Assembly (NCBI GenBank): GCA_037447655.1
Contig: JBBHKE010000121.1
Coordinates: 64,001-124,000 of the forward strand
Reading direction: 5' to 3'
DNA from: Zygnema cylindricum
Taxonomy: Eukaryota; Streptophyta; Zygnematophyceae; Zygnematales; Zygnemataceae
Length of the DNA stretch: 60,000 nucleotides
This document shows positions 34,277 through 46,319 of the stretch, piece after piece. A model generated the notes under the pieces. The model was given only the letters and a program-made list of their open reading frames with translations. It did no database searches and had not been told where the DNA came from. The translations under genes were made by a program, and so were the position numbers. Every line of letters begins with the position of its first letter. Within the stretch, counting starts at the first letter, position 1.

Positions 34277-34834
34277 TACACCGCCAATCGCTATTAGCGT
34301 ATAAGTTTCTTTAGCGTGAATGAAAAATTACCGTGGTTTACGCTAGTTAAAAATTTGGAATTTTTGAAAAACAACATACATTATAAATGTTTAATTATGG
34401 TAATTTGGATCTCTGAAAAAAAAATGTCGGTCGCAAACATGCTTACACTAATATAGGTCGCTGTACAAAATCTGACAAATCGTACATAAATCGGAGGTTC
34501 ACACGGTCGAAACGCGGTCGTCGGATGAACATGTGCGAACGGGATTTTTTACTTCATGAATTTTTTCCATTTTTAGAACGCACATTCTCATGCGTCTGCG
34601 GAAACTAAAACAAATTTATTGTATTTTTTAACTTAAAAAGGTACATTTATATACGGTCTGACATTGACCGTACACCACTCTATTTAAGAGACAACGTACT
34701 TTATTTTTGTACGGTTCTTGGAAAATAACCCTACATAGAGTAAAGGAAAAAATAGAATAAACTACGCTATTTGAGAGAAAAAAAAAAGCGGGACAGAATT
34801 AGCGTATACTACGCTAATAGCAATTGGCGGTGTA
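34277..34834. mobile_element. TACACCGC-type MITE, long form
   Basis: 558 bp, with ends TACACCGCCAATCGCTATTA and AATAGCAATTGGCGGTGTA. Sub-terminal AGCGTATAAG and AGCGTATACTACGCT. The right portion AAAAAAAAGCGGGACAGAATTAGCGTA matches the short copies at 19548 and 43118, while the middle (GCGCACATTCTCATGCG-like, GGTCTGACATTGACCGTA) matches the long copies. It therefore links the short and long forms as one family. Confidence 0.87.
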
Positions 34835-34849
34835 CTGTACAGTTAGTGG

Positions 34850-35110
34850 ATGTCGTTGTAGACGATATCCGTAGTTTTGATCTTTTGTTGGGTGTAGTTT
34901 GAGGCTTTGGTGTCAAGTGTAGTTTGTAGTGTTTCAATAGATTAGTTTTTTTGTCCTTGCTTTATTTCTTTACTTTTAGGCTTTTAAAGCACTTTTGTTG
35001 TGTTTATATTCCTTTAGGATTCTGGTCTTTAATCTTTGTTGGTCATCAATTCTTTTTAACGACAATCATGTTTTGTATTTTGATGGTATTACCATCGCTT
35101 TCTTGGAAAT
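34850..35110. repeat. Interspersed repeat with GATGGTATTACCATC hairpin, copy 1
   Basis: Diverged direct repeat of 35875-36145. Both contain ATCCGTAGTTTTG-type starts, GTGTAGTTT-GTAGTGT segments, ACAATCATGTTTT, and end with a perfect hairpin (35082-35096 here, 36118-36132 in the other). T-rich. Possibly a LINE or Helitron 3' end; no coding part is attached. Confidence 0.5.
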
Positions 35111-35151
35111 CAAATCTAAGTCCGGTTAACTAATAAATTTGGGTTGGCTTT

Positions 35152-35285
35152 AGCACTCGGCCTGGTTCGGCTCAGATTGGTCCGTTTCACGTCTGTGCCA
35201 AACTTAGCGGTTCGGTCTGATTGGGTATTGAAATTTTTATACCAAACCAATCAGTCGGATTCAACAGAGCCGAACCGTTCAAGCC
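35152..35285. repeat. Small foldback element
   Basis: About 134 bp whose halves are imperfect inverted repeats: CCTGGTTCGGCTC on the left and GAGCCGAACCGTTCAAGCC on the right, with inner ATTGGT/ACCAAT pairs. The GGTTCGG composition is common in small plant hAT-like MITEs. Confidence 0.5.
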
Positions 35286-35800
35286 TTATAATACAATGGC
35301 TTTGTGTATCGATAACCTTTTACAAATAATCAATATGTTCATACTTTTTACCTTCCAATAATCGATATACGAGCATATATACTGGTAAAGTTATTCATAA
35401 AGATATTATACTTGTTAATTGTTTCAGAAGCTCGATAAAAGTTATCACGATATTGACATGGTTTTTAGTGATTGTTGTCGGATTCCATTGGTAAGATTTT
35501 TTGTATTGTTGGGTATATCGTACTGTATTTCCGTACTTTCATTTTGCAAAGTAAGGACCGAACTATGATACGTGACATGACATAGTGTATACACTATATG
35601 CGGTTTCCTCTTTACCAATACACAACACTAATACAAGATTTACATATATTGGCGATGACACATTTATTCGTCTTGGAATGTTATATCGGGCCTCTTTGCC
35701 GTTCTGTACGTTATAATTCGTTCAACGTTGAATATATTGAATATCGAATTTCTCGCAATAAGGATTTTCTCGATACACAACAGTATATATAACATTCATT
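35286..35800. mobile_element. Decayed hAT-like remnants
   Basis: Scattered pieces of the TATCG-rich family: CAATAATCGATATACGAG, TTGTTGGGTATATCGTAC, CCAATACACAACACTA and a final CTCGATACACAACAG. No intact pair of termini. Confidence 0.4.
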
Positions 35801-35874
35801 AATCTATACATTCCCAACACTTAGGCATCGTGCTTGAGTTCACGTAGACAATGTTCAAACATACGATAATAAGT

Positions 35875-36145
35875 AATAGAATCATATAAACAATATTCGT
35901 AGTTTTGCCCTTTACTGTGGCATACTCTTAGCCTTAAGTGTCTAGGGTAGTTTTTAGTGTCTTTACGTTTAGTTTTTGTTTTTTATGTTGAACTCGCTTT
36001 CCCTTTATACTTTCTATTGTTGTTTAACCTTTGTTGTGCTTTTAGTCATTAAATAAGTTGGTCTTTTACCATTGGTGGTCGTCAACTACTTCTAGTTACA
36101 ATCATGTTTTATCCTTTGATGGTCTTACCATCACGTTTTTAGGAA
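35875..36145. repeat. Interspersed repeat with GATGGTCTTACCATC hairpin, copy 2
   Basis: Second copy of the 34850-35110 repeat, about 1 kb downstream in the same orientation. A third, shorter relative ends at 44413. Confidence 0.5.
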
Positions 36146-38906
36146 TATATTTTATCATAAACTTGTAATGGTTTGGGGAACAATATCGTATATCACGGTG
36201 CAATTGTCGTTAATGAAAAACGACGAAGTAAACTTAGGGTGAAGTTCCATCAAACAAAATGTAAGGTATTTAAAATAAATTTATCAAATGTGCACCTACA
36301 CTTTTTTTGTTCTTTTCGTAAACAACGTTATATAAGATCCGTTCATAATTTTCTAAGGGTCTTGGAGAAAGCATTGACCATTAAGTTTTTTTTGGTCTTT
36401 ACTAACTAAGCAATCACTCCATGCTCGTTAGTGTACTACCCACCTCGTGGAGGTGAGTAGTACAGCACTAAATGTGTAAAATACTTGCACCTTAATAATA
36501 TACATTCGTAGGACAATGGGTGCTAACAATTTTGTTACACTGCGCAAAAGCCATGTTTTTTTTGACAAGGTGGACGCGAATCGACCAAAATCCAAGAGAA
36601 AATTTGTGTCAGGAAATGATTTGTCACACTCGTTTTGCCTTCCTTTAAATTTCGTGGTTTCTCGCACTTCGAGTTTTGTTTCGAAATGATAATGTTGGAA
36701 AATCAAGCTTCAAAAATAGCATTTTGTTTGCAAAAAAATAATGGTTTCAATGGTACACCGACATTATTTTTATCGTGATATCATACGAAAGTACAATTTT
36801 TACATTGAAATTGGTCAATTTGTAAAATCTTATACAGTTTTGGACGTATGATATAATACTTACATGGGACCACTTAAACCAAGACATGTAGCTATACAAA
36901 CATTACATAATGACACCAAGTCTCAATTTTACATCCAATGTTGTTGTTTTTACAATTTTAACGACATTTGGATGGAACCACAACCTAAAATATAATGTAA
37001 CAAAAGAGGGATCGATGACACAATAATATTGTCCTCATTGACTATTGGTCGACAACAAATTTGATCTGAATATTTGTTTGTTAAATGATGAAACTCTTTA
37101 AGTTAATGAAAGTCGGTCATTGTCCTTAGTCAACGACTAAGGGAGTGTCTATATGTAATCTTGTAACTTAGCGAACTTACAATGTATTGTAGCGAAGATT
37201 TTGCGTACACTGTTTTGAAGTGTTCCAATGCGTAAAAATGAAACCCTTATTTAGTTTGTACTGATTGTATACATTGACAATGCTTGTGAGGGTTGTTAAC
37301 GATCTGTTTTCCTATTCGTGGAGCCTTAATACTTTAATTTAAAACACATATCCGATGTGTTTAAAGGTAGAGTTTGAAGATGATGTTTCTTGACGTTGCC
37401 ATGTAAAAAAACATAAGATAACTCTGTATGACGTTAATCTAAGAAAGACAACGACAAAAAAAAAACCTACTTTGGCACATGTGGGCATACCTTTATGCAT
37501 GATTGTTTGTACCACAAATTACGTGAAAATAAACGTAATAATTAGTGATGTGTATCGTGATGATGCTTAGTCGATCGATAGTGCACAATTTTTTGAGAGT
37601 TTTGTATCGTGATGTTTTACAATTATTTCAATTTTTTTATATTAAATGTAAGGTTTATTATTTTTAACCCCAAAGGGAACCATTTGCAATCTTTGTCATA
37701 TCCATGTCACAATTTTTATGTTAAATTTTTTTCTTGCTCTCACCTAGTGGCAACTGCTATTTTAAAGTTTGTTGAATTAGCTTTGTAATTTCGGACGGCT
37801 AAAAAAAAAAAATCAAGTAGGAAAATAAAAAAATAACAAATAAGTTAGCATCAATTAAATAAGAAGACACTAAAAAAAAAGAAAAAAAAATAGATTTAAA
37901 AAAAGAATGTAAGGATCGAGTAAATAAGTAAATACTAGTTTTATAAGTTCCCTTTGATCGACAGGATAAATGGCTACTCCTGTAACCATTAAAGAATGTA
38001 CAAAAAATCATGTGCACTTTTATATAGCGATTGCTCGATTCACATCGATGATGTAATAAAAAAGCGAAGCGAGCTGCTATATTGAGAAAGATCGAAGCCT
38101 TTCTATGGAGAAGCGGGAGTCACAAATTCCCAATCGATACGCATTTCTAATAATGTACATTTTCCATAGTTGTTAAAAACGCATTTTACGCACGATTCAA
38201 ACGCGCGTACAATTCGTAAAAACTAGAGAGGTCGATTTGAAAAAATAGTAAAAATCGTTAATGAATTTTTGTCCATACAAATCCGAACATGTTAAAAAAA
38301 ATAAATTGGAACATATGGCGCAGTTTGTACGCTTTCCGTTAAATGAGCGGTGGAAAAGTTTATGTTTTTATTAACTTGTTATCAATTGGTCACAAATCAC
38401 TTCCTCAGCGACCACTGTGAGATTTTTAAGGCCCAAGTTCAAATTATGATCAACGTTGATATTTTGTCCGAATAATATTGTCTGCCTGTCTCAGACAGGT
38501 ACGATAGTTTTCCGTACATATTCGTGCACATTCTGTTCAGTTTACATAACAGAAAGTACCAATGCTTGCATCTTATCTTTTCCTAAACTTTCATACGCCG
38601 TAAAAAACCGGACAGTTACCGTAATTTGTTTATAATTTTCCCGTAAATTTTCTGTTTTAGTTTACAGTACGTTTTTTTGCGATTTTTTCAAAAGTCACTT
38701 ACAATACGTAAAACCTAGAAAAAATGAAAAAATCGAGCGATTTGAACAACTAGGACATTTTCATTAAGAGATGGGTTAAAAATACGGCATAGGCAAAGTT
38801 CTAACACGCACCAACACAATTGTGTAGAGACGTAAACGAGAAAAGCGTTCACACGTGGTTCATTTTCGGATAGACTTGGGCAACGTTGGCTCAGTTTTTA
38901 CTACTG
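36146..38906. other. AT-rich intergenic region, nothing recognised
   Basis: No exon chain, TIR pair or retroelement motif could be seen on either strand. Short open frames (up to about 90 codons) lack recognisable sequence. Confidence 0.45.
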
Positions 38907-39385
38907 TAGTGTTGTGTATCGGCAGGGTATTGCCGATAGTCGATATGTAATTTATTTTGGCTTCCGATAATCGATATATTGGAGCGATACATCGACACTG
39001 GTGTTATCGACTTATCGCTGATAAAAGACAGATAATATCGGTATTTAGTCGCGATAACACTGGTACCGATAACTATTAGCGTTAATTGTACGATTCGTCC
39101 CGTTCAGCTGTACGGTGAGTCCCGAAGTTATGAACCGCCGTTATACTGTTACACAGTGTGCGGAACAGGTTATGACACGTAACACGCCATTCCATATACA
39201 GTTAAAAATATAATACAGTATATTATAAAGTACTATTATATAGCGTACTATATTTTTTTACACTTATCGCCAATATGGAATTTGTTGGTCTCGGAACGAT
39301 ATATTGGGACCCCTGACCGTTCGACAACCGATAACTGTCGGTATCGGTACCATCGCGATAAATTTCTTGCCGATGCACAACACTG
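38907..39385. mobile_element. hAT-like MITE upstream of coatomer zeta
   Basis: 479 bp with inverted ends TAGTGTTGTGTATCGGCA and TGCCGATGCACAACACTG (two mismatches). Interior GATAACACTGGTACCGATAA and AATATGGAATTTGTTGGTCT are shared with the other copies. The flanks do not give a clean 8-bp duplication. It ends about 180 bp before the first coding exon of coatomer zeta, so it may form part of that promoter or 5' UTR. Confidence 0.7.
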
Positions 39386-39584
39386 TACTTTTTACTATAC
39401 GGCTGATGCCTCTGCTGACCGTTCTGTCGCACAGTCACAAGAACGTACGCAGCATTTTCTCCGTTTTTAAAGCTTGTTTCCTGCTCTTCGTTTTTCTTTG
39501 ACACTATTTTGTCTCTTTCCATTTTTTTTTTGTTTTTCTTTTTTTCTTCTTTCAACTATTTTACAGCGGAATTTAGAGGCAGCC

Positions 39585-42500
39585 ATGGAGGTAAGAATTT
39601 ATGCAATTATATTTTTTATCACAGTAACAGCTTTTCTACCAAACAAATACAAATCTTATTCGATTTCCTGCATAATAGCTGGAACAAATCATCATTAAAA
39701 GTCACAAGTAGTTGCATTCAGCAATGTTGTAGACTAAATTGTGTTTTTTTTTTTTTCTTTTTTACCGACATCATGTCTTTTTTGTTTGTTTGAGGTCAGG
39801 TCATATTTTGGTCACATTTTTCAGTCATGTCTCTACAGCTTTCAAACCTTCGGTTTTATTTGGAGGCAGGTATCTGCTCCACTTGTGAAAAACATATTAT
39901 TGCTGGATTTGGAAGGAAATCGAGTGGCAGTGAAATACTATTCCGACGATTGGCCTACCTTGGCATCAAAACTTGCTCACGAAAAGTCAATTTTCACCAA
40001 AACTAACCGTTCTAATGCACGCACTGAAGGTACGATCAGTTTATATTCCAGTATCTGATGCCATGGGACCTGCTCCGTAGAGTTGTTTCCTGGAATAGTT
40101 TTCTTATGTGCTATTTTACGGCAACTGAGCTTAGGAAAAAGCTTGAAAATTTGGAAAATTGATGCAAAAACTGGAAATCACGTGCCAGCCTGCTTGATGC
40201 TTGGCCGTTGATCGCTTTCATTATTCTCCGACTTTTTTGTCATATATATTTCTCCTACAATTCATAGAGAATTGCAGGAGATAACTGTATTCTATAATGG
40301 TAAACTGATAGCTGTATAAAGAGTATACAGCGGTATTCTGTATTCATAGAGAATTGTAGCTGATTGCCTTCAATATTGTCCAGTCCTTCCTGTCATGTCT
40401 ATTTCTCCTACCTTTGTGGCATGGGGATTGCAATTGTAGCCTGCATGGCCAAACGCACTTATTACATTGTTTTTAGAATGCATAACCAGACAAACGCTAG
40501 TTGCAGTGTTTGCTTCTAAAGACAAAGATGCGAAGCAACATTGGAAACCACCGGACAAATAATCTGGCAAAGGGATGAGGCAAACGCGACTTTCAACCGT
40601 TGCAACTTATTTTCTACAAATAATTTTTGCGGCTAATGTTCTCTAACAAGGACTGATGTCCTGTGGGAGGCTCGGCCCCGTCATTTTTTTTCGCTTGAAA
40701 ACAGTTCAAGCTTGGCTTAGCTTTTTTTTTCTTCATGTCATCATTTCCCAAGGGTTCACACGGAACAATTTTTTTATAGTTCTTAAGAATATTATTGAAC
40801 TGTTAACTGTATCTCCACTCACCCTCAATGTTTGCCTGGAAAGAACTTCAGAGAAGTGACAAGAATAGAAGCACAGTACATAGAACATTTTTTTTATATA
40901 TTTTGCATGTTTCAGTTGATTAAATCCGACAATGTTTGGTCACTACACTGCCTCCACCATTGGTTCGACTTAAGCATGGAAGGAAAAACGGTATAATGGA
41001 ATTCAAATTTAATTGGCCCACATTGATGTTGGTTGGGTAGATGAGAATCATCTAATGTGGTGTGCTTTTGATGAAAACACCATTGACATTGTGAAGAAGC
41101 CGGAATTGAATGGGTTTTTTCTTAAGACAACTACTTTAAGCGGTTCAGAATCGCCCACATTAAGATTACAACACGTAAACTAATTATTTTTCCTGATAGC
41201 AATTCACGGTGTAGCAATTGTTGAACTAATACCATATAATCTAGATTTGTAAGGTATCTACATTATAACCTCGATTTCAAGATCGGCACCACTGGAAGTT
41301 GTGGACCATGCTTGTCATGCATCTTGGCGTTCCCATAATGTTTACCCCTAACAGCCGAAAATAGCTTCCCAAGTTTAGTGAGTTCAATATTGTTGCCTCC
41401 TGAAAGTTCAAGCCCGTGAAATTTACGCATACGAGTTCAAATTGCGGAAAAATATGGCTTCAAAGACTCATTGAACCCAGTAACTCACATAATGGATATA
41501 CCACCGTGAAGATTCCTACCTAATACACACCATTCAAATAATCTAATGTTAAAGAACATAAATCAACCCGGGTCCATATTTCAAATAGAGCACAGGAAAA
41601 GTTCAATTCTGAAATAAGGGGAAATACTTATTTAACCGATTTCGGGTTCAAGAGGGCAGAAATTACAAAGGGCATTTCGACTTTTGGAGTTAGAATGACT
41701 CAATTTTTACCGTTGAAACTAGTTTTTTCTGCAAAATTGTGAGGTCATGGCAGTCAGAAACTTGAATTGTCACTTTCTTAATGAAAAGATATAGGCAAAG
41801 GAAATTGTATCCTTCAATTGTTGCAAATTGACAATTTTTCAACTGGGATTGCAATTTTTTAATGCAGCCGAGATTGGGATGTACGATGGCTACATTGTGG
41901 TGTATAAGTTTATCAACGATCTTCACTTCTATGTTACCGGTGGTGAGGACGAGAATGAGCTTATTTTGACTGCGGTGTTGACTGCATTTTTTGAAGCTGT
42001 AAATAATCTTTTAAGGTATGTGTTTGTATCGACGATCCTGGAGATGCCTTGTGAGCACGAGGTCTATTACAATCTAAAATGCCTATATGTTGATGATCTT
42101 CCAGTTTGTTTATGCATTTATTTTGTATCAACTCACATTGGAGTAAGAGGCACAGTAGGAACGGGGTAATGTACCGATATAAATTGGCCTTTCAAATCCG
42201 CAAGCATCTGTTTACTACATTAAGCTAGTAAACATAGTTAATATTCTTAATTGTGAATCCTGGACGGGACAGGGGGGCTGTGGACAAAAAGACGGTGCTG
42301 GAGAACCTTGACCTGATTCTTCTTTGTCTGGACGAGATTGTGGACGGCGGGTTTGTTCCTTCTCTAAACAATATCTTTTATTTCTGGATGTATTCTGAAT
42401 TTCGCTATTAAACTTTTCTCTTAGCTGGTCTGGGGCCGATAATCTCAAAGAATTTGTACAAGTCAAGGCCCGAAATAGTGAAAAAAAACAAATTATCTGC

Positions 42501-43743
42501 AAAAATACGCTTAAAATTTAAAAAAGTCTACAAAGAAAGGCTCAAACAATTGAAAAAACATGAAAATTACAAGAAAAAAGGGTCTGAAATCGAAATAAGT
42601 GTACAAAATCTGCCAAATAGAATGAAAAACATGATGAAACAACAAGTACAAGCATATCGAAGAATTTGTACATAAAAAGTAATGAAATAGTGAAAAAACA
42701 CCTGCCAAAATCGTAGAATTTGTACAAAAAGAGCCCAAAATGTGATTAAAAAAGTAATTTTTTGTTATCTTTTTGGCTGCGGAATTTTGTAGGATCATAT
42801 TGGAAACGGAGCCCAATGTAATTGCGGGGCGAGTAGCTATGCGTGGCGCTGACTCCGATTTGCCTTTGTCAGAACAAGTAAGTTCCTGATCCCTTTTTTT
42901 TTTATCTGTCCCGGTAGTTTTCTTTCCTTCCATAATTTTTAACTGTTTCACAGTCTTTTTCTTTTTTTCCATGTCCCGTCGAGGTTCTTTTCATTAATTT
43001 TTGGTCCTCATGGAAGCTCTGCAGTCTTCCACACTTTCAATGCCCCTTGAAGAATTTGAAGTTAACCAAGATGATCACTTCATTCATAGACTGGGTAATG
43101 GGATAAGGTTATTACACTACACCGCCAATCGCTATTAGGGTAGTGTACGCTAATTCCGTCCCGCTTTTTTTTTTTTATTCTCAAATAGAATTATCCAAAC
43201 TATTTAAAAAAAACCCTAATTTCTAATTAGAGTAGACGATTTATTTCAAAATTTTCAAATTCTTAATTAGCGTACACCACTGTAATTATTCGTATACGCT
43301 AAAGAAACTTCTACGCTAATAGCAATTGGCGGTGTAGTGAAGTTTTATCCACGTTTTGAGGGTAAATCATACAGTTCGTACAAATTTCTGATTAATGGTA
43401 CATACAGTTTCACCCTAAAACCGCGACTCACCCTCAACATGAGGATAAATCCCTCTCGTATCATTATCCTAAGGTTCTCACCCTGTTATTCCTACTGACC
43501 CGAGAAAACCATCATTTTCCATTCTTTCATCCCATTTTTCTTTTAACCTAGTTGACTACCTAGCTTGCTTCTGTCTCTGCCCAGCCAAGTATCTAACTTC
43601 TCTCTCATTCACATAACTTTATCTTTTATATCCCCTCAATTACCCTCAGTTTTCACATGCGTGTCATATATATTGTGGTACAGACTATTTCCCAAGCCCT
43701 AGCAACAGCCAAAGAGCATCTCGCTCGTTCTCTCCTCAAATAA
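39585..43743 (+). CDS. COPZ: Coatomer subunit zeta (COPI coat)
   Basis: The small adaptin-like (longin-fold) subunit of the COPI vesicle coat, which partners gamma-COP in Golgi-to-ER and intra-Golgi transport. Coding exons 39585-39590, 39870-40029, 41868-42015, 42273-42350, 42793-42877 and 43684-43743 give 178 codons plus TAA, the normal family length. All introns are GT-AG and all phases match. Diagnostic stretches: [93 protein letters not shown]. The first exon codes only Met-Glu and starts after an acceptor at 39565-39566, so there is a 5'-UTR intron. Intron 2 is 1.8 kb; the last intron carries a MITE (43118-43336). AATAAA overlaps the stop codon. Confidence 0.96.
43118..43336. mobile_element. 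TACACCGC-type MITE in coatomer zeta intron 5
   Basis: 219 bp, with ends TACACCGCCAATCGCTATTA and AATAGCAATTGGCGGTGTA. It lies in the last intron, 240 bp after the donor and about 350 bp before the last exon, in inverse orientation to the 19548 copy. The splice sites of the gene are intact. Confidence 0.88.
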
Positions 43744-45175
43744 AGAAGGATGAGTCCATTTTTTTTGGATTCTCCTTCTTTTGGTCTACCGGAATCTCCT
43801 CTGTTCCCTTCAGAAAAAGTTTTGTACTTTCAAAGCCATATATTTTCCACTGTTGTTTAGTGCTTTCTAGTGCACACCTTTTTTAAGGTTGTCCCAATTT
43901 TTTCGAGAGGCCGAGGATTCGAGAGGTTTTCTTGAGAGGTTTTCGCTAGTATGGTAGATTATTTCAGTTATAATCAGAGCACCATGATATAAAAGAACAA
44001 AAAGAAAAAGCATAGTAAATAAAAGGAGTAAAAGGAAAAAAAGAAGAGGATGTGACCTTCCTGCGTCAGTAGATTGAAAAGGCCTGGAGGATGTAAGAAA
44101 ATAAGGAATTCTTCTTTTTTGAGCAAATCTTTTCGCTTTTCAAGCAAATTTTAAGTCTAAACAATTAGACTTTTGAGTGACTTTTCCAGAGTTCTAGAAA
44201 TGGGAATTCTTCTCCTGTTTTCTTCCTTGTATCCAAATTTTGTTGCGAAATTGGAGCTTCAACATATAAAATAATAATGCCGTTTTGATTGGAACGAACT
44301 CTGTCGCTTGTGTTGTTTTTGTTTTTTTATTCGTTTAATTCTTTGTGAGTTTTTTGGGTTTCCTTTTGGCGTTTCCTCTCTTTTATTTCCATGTACTCCG
44401 ATGGTTTACCATCACGTGTTTCTGTTAAAGCATTGTTTTCTTTTGTCTGTTGTGGCATCGTTTATTTGAAGACTCCTTGTGCAAAAATGACTAAAATGAG
44501 TAAAATGAAGGCATGTGGATTACAACTTTTGAGTGACCAGTGCCCAAAGTCTTTGTAGCTTTTTATCAACAATTGGTATGCATGTTCTTTAATTTAGCAA
44601 TAATCAACATTTGTTTAGATCGATTGATTATAGGATTATCGCGATGTTTCACCGACATATTGGTCCTATAGAGAAGCAAATATAACAATGATTAACCCTT
44701 TTTTAGTGTCACATTGGTTTTTCTTTTTACACAATACATTGCCCATCGCTCTTAAAATTAACCACTTTATTTCCAAGTGTTTTTTTGACCCGAAATCATA
44801 AAGTAGGGTTAATTGCATTATTGAAGGAAGTGGCTTGTAGTACGACAAGCTGGGAAACAACAAATCTAGATTTATAATTTCGAATTTATGAAACATATAA
44901 ATTAGAGTAAAATTTAACCTTTTTTTCCGGTTACTTAAACAATTTTATGCTTTATATTTACTAATTTTCTTCCTTTTTAAGGCGGGTAGCACTGGTATTA
45001 AAAGTTAATTCACAATCTGAACGTTGTAGAAATGAGATGTCACATGGAGGTTTTGTTGAAAACAGAATTGCTGTACATAACGCTCATTTTTATGAACATA
45101 ATATAAAGTGGTCAATACTAAATGATTTTTTTCCTACTAGTGAATCAACGCCCGTTACACGGGCATGGACCGTGT
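43744..45175. other. Coatomer zeta 3' flank, no further gene
   Basis: AT-rich. It includes a T-rich repeat ending GATGGTTTACCATC at 44400-44413, related to the repeats at 35.1 and 36.1 kb. No other coding frame is supported. Confidence 0.45.
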
Positions 45176-45183
45176 CCTGTACT
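45176..45183. repeat. hAT target-site duplication, left
   Basis: CCTGTACT, repeated exactly at 45616-45623 on the other side of the element. Eight bp is diagnostic of the hAT superfamily. Confidence 0.9.
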
Positions 45184-45347
45184 TAGTGTTGGGTATCGAG
45201 GACCACTTGCCGATATTCGATATGTACCGAATTTTAGGTACCCGATAATCGATATATCGCTTCGATATATCGATTATCGAAATATCGCGATATAAAGCCG
45301 ATATATCGCCGATATATCGAAAATGAATTTTTTTTTTTTTTTTTTTA

Positions 45348-45421
<74 letters not shown>

Positions 45422-45615
45422 TTTCCGTACGATTATCCGTACGTTTTTCCGTACAGTTTTCCGTACTCCCATTGTACGGACAAGCAATTTTTGCGATATA
45501 TCGCGATAATTTATGTTGGTCCCGGTACGATATATCGAGGAATCTGTTCGATCGATATTCGATATATCGAATATCGAAATTATCGCGATATGAAACTACC
45601 CGATACCCAACACTA
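45184..45615. mobile_element. hAT MITE with poly(C)/poly(G) hairpin core
   Basis: 432 bp. Perfect 15-bp inverted ends TAGTGTTGGGTATCG and CGATACCCAACACTA, with exact 8-bp duplications of CCTGTACT. The arms consist of CGATATATCG-type palindromes; the centre (45350-45420) is C34-GC-G35 preceded by T18. To its right CCGTAC recurs four times. No coding capacity. This copy anchors the hAT assignment of the related elements at 10465, 32078 and 38907. Confidence 0.92.
45350..45420. repeat. Poly(C)-poly(G) perfect palindrome
   Basis: Thirty-four C, then GC, then thirty-five G. As single strand it would fold into a G:C hairpin, and the G run could form quadruplexes. It may be inflated or collapsed by assembly; the exact length should not be trusted. 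Confidence 0.85.
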
Positions 45616-45623
45616 CCTGTACT
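45616..45623. repeat. hAT target-site duplication, right
   Basis: CCTGTACT, partner of 45176-45183. Confidence 0.9.
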
Positions 45624-45634
45624 ATCATGCCCGC

Positions 45635-45751
45635 GTGCCTGGTGATCGTACCTGTTGATCGTGCCCGTTGATGGTACTCGTTGATCGTGCCCGCCGATCG
45701 TACCCTTTGATCGTGCCCGTTTATCATGCCCGTTGATCGTGCCCATTACAC
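45635..45751. repeat. 13-bp minisatellite, nine units
   Basis: Nine consecutive 13-mers of the type GTGCCCGTTGATC. Units beginning GTGCC and GTACC/GTACT alternate for the first six or seven, giving a 26-bp higher-order period. The last unit is degenerate. Confidence 0.88.
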
Positions 45752-45760
45752 GCGATCTGA

Positions 45761-45878
45761 CCCGTTTGGTGACGTCGGCCGGGGGACACGCCGTTTAGGG
45801 GTGCAGACGCCGGAAAGTGTGCCTATTTAAAGGTTTCCTTACGGACGACCAAAGGTCTATAATTTGAATATAGACTAG
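45761..45878. repeat. 118-bp direct repeat, copy 1
   Basis: CCCGTTTGGTGACGTCGGCC, GGGGGACACGCCGTTTA, then CTATTTAAAGGTTTCCTTAC and GGTCTATAATTTGAATA. Copy 2 is at 46200-46319, about 439 bp downstream in the same orientation. CCCGTTACACGG segments near 45150, 45893 and 45980 also repeat, so the area is an array of one larger, unknown repeat. Confidence 0.75.
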
Positions 45879-46199
45879 TAAATCACACCCGTTACACGGC
45901 ATGGACTGTGTCTTATTTTTCATGCCCCGTTAAACGAACCTGGACAGTGTTCCGTTTGTCATGCTCGATTTTCATACCCGTTACACTTGGACTGTGTCCT
46001 GTTTAGCAAAACGTCAAAGTACTATTCACTGTTTTAGACGTCCGTACGGGCATTTGTAGACGCGACCCAGAACAACACAACGATTGACGCAAACCGGTTG
46101 ACAAGATCGAGCAACCAAGATCTGACGGTTAAAAACGATTGCCGAGGGGGTAACTTTGACTGTGACATGATCGTTGAGGTCGCCCAAAGGACAAAGTTA

Positions 46200-46319
46200 C
46201 CCGTTTGCTGACGTCAGCCGGGGGACACGCCGTTTACGGTTGCAGACCGACGGAAAGTCGGCCTATTTAAAGGTTTCCTTACGGACGACCAAAGGTCTAT
46301 AATTTGAATAAAGATTAGC
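46200..46319. repeat. 118-bp direct repeat, copy 2
   Basis: Matches 45761-45878 closely, with the last about 60 bases almost identical. It runs into sequence with a TACACCGC-family-like right end (ATGACGATGAGCGGTGTA, near 46405-46420). Confidence 0.75.

Noticed and set aside
41828-42169. 113-codon plus-strand frame read as a stand-alone gene
   Set aside because: It is coatomer zeta exon 3 with intron read-through at both ends.
45323-45746. Pro/Gly-rich frames across the poly(C)/poly(G) core
   Set aside because: Homopolymer translation inside a hAT MITE.
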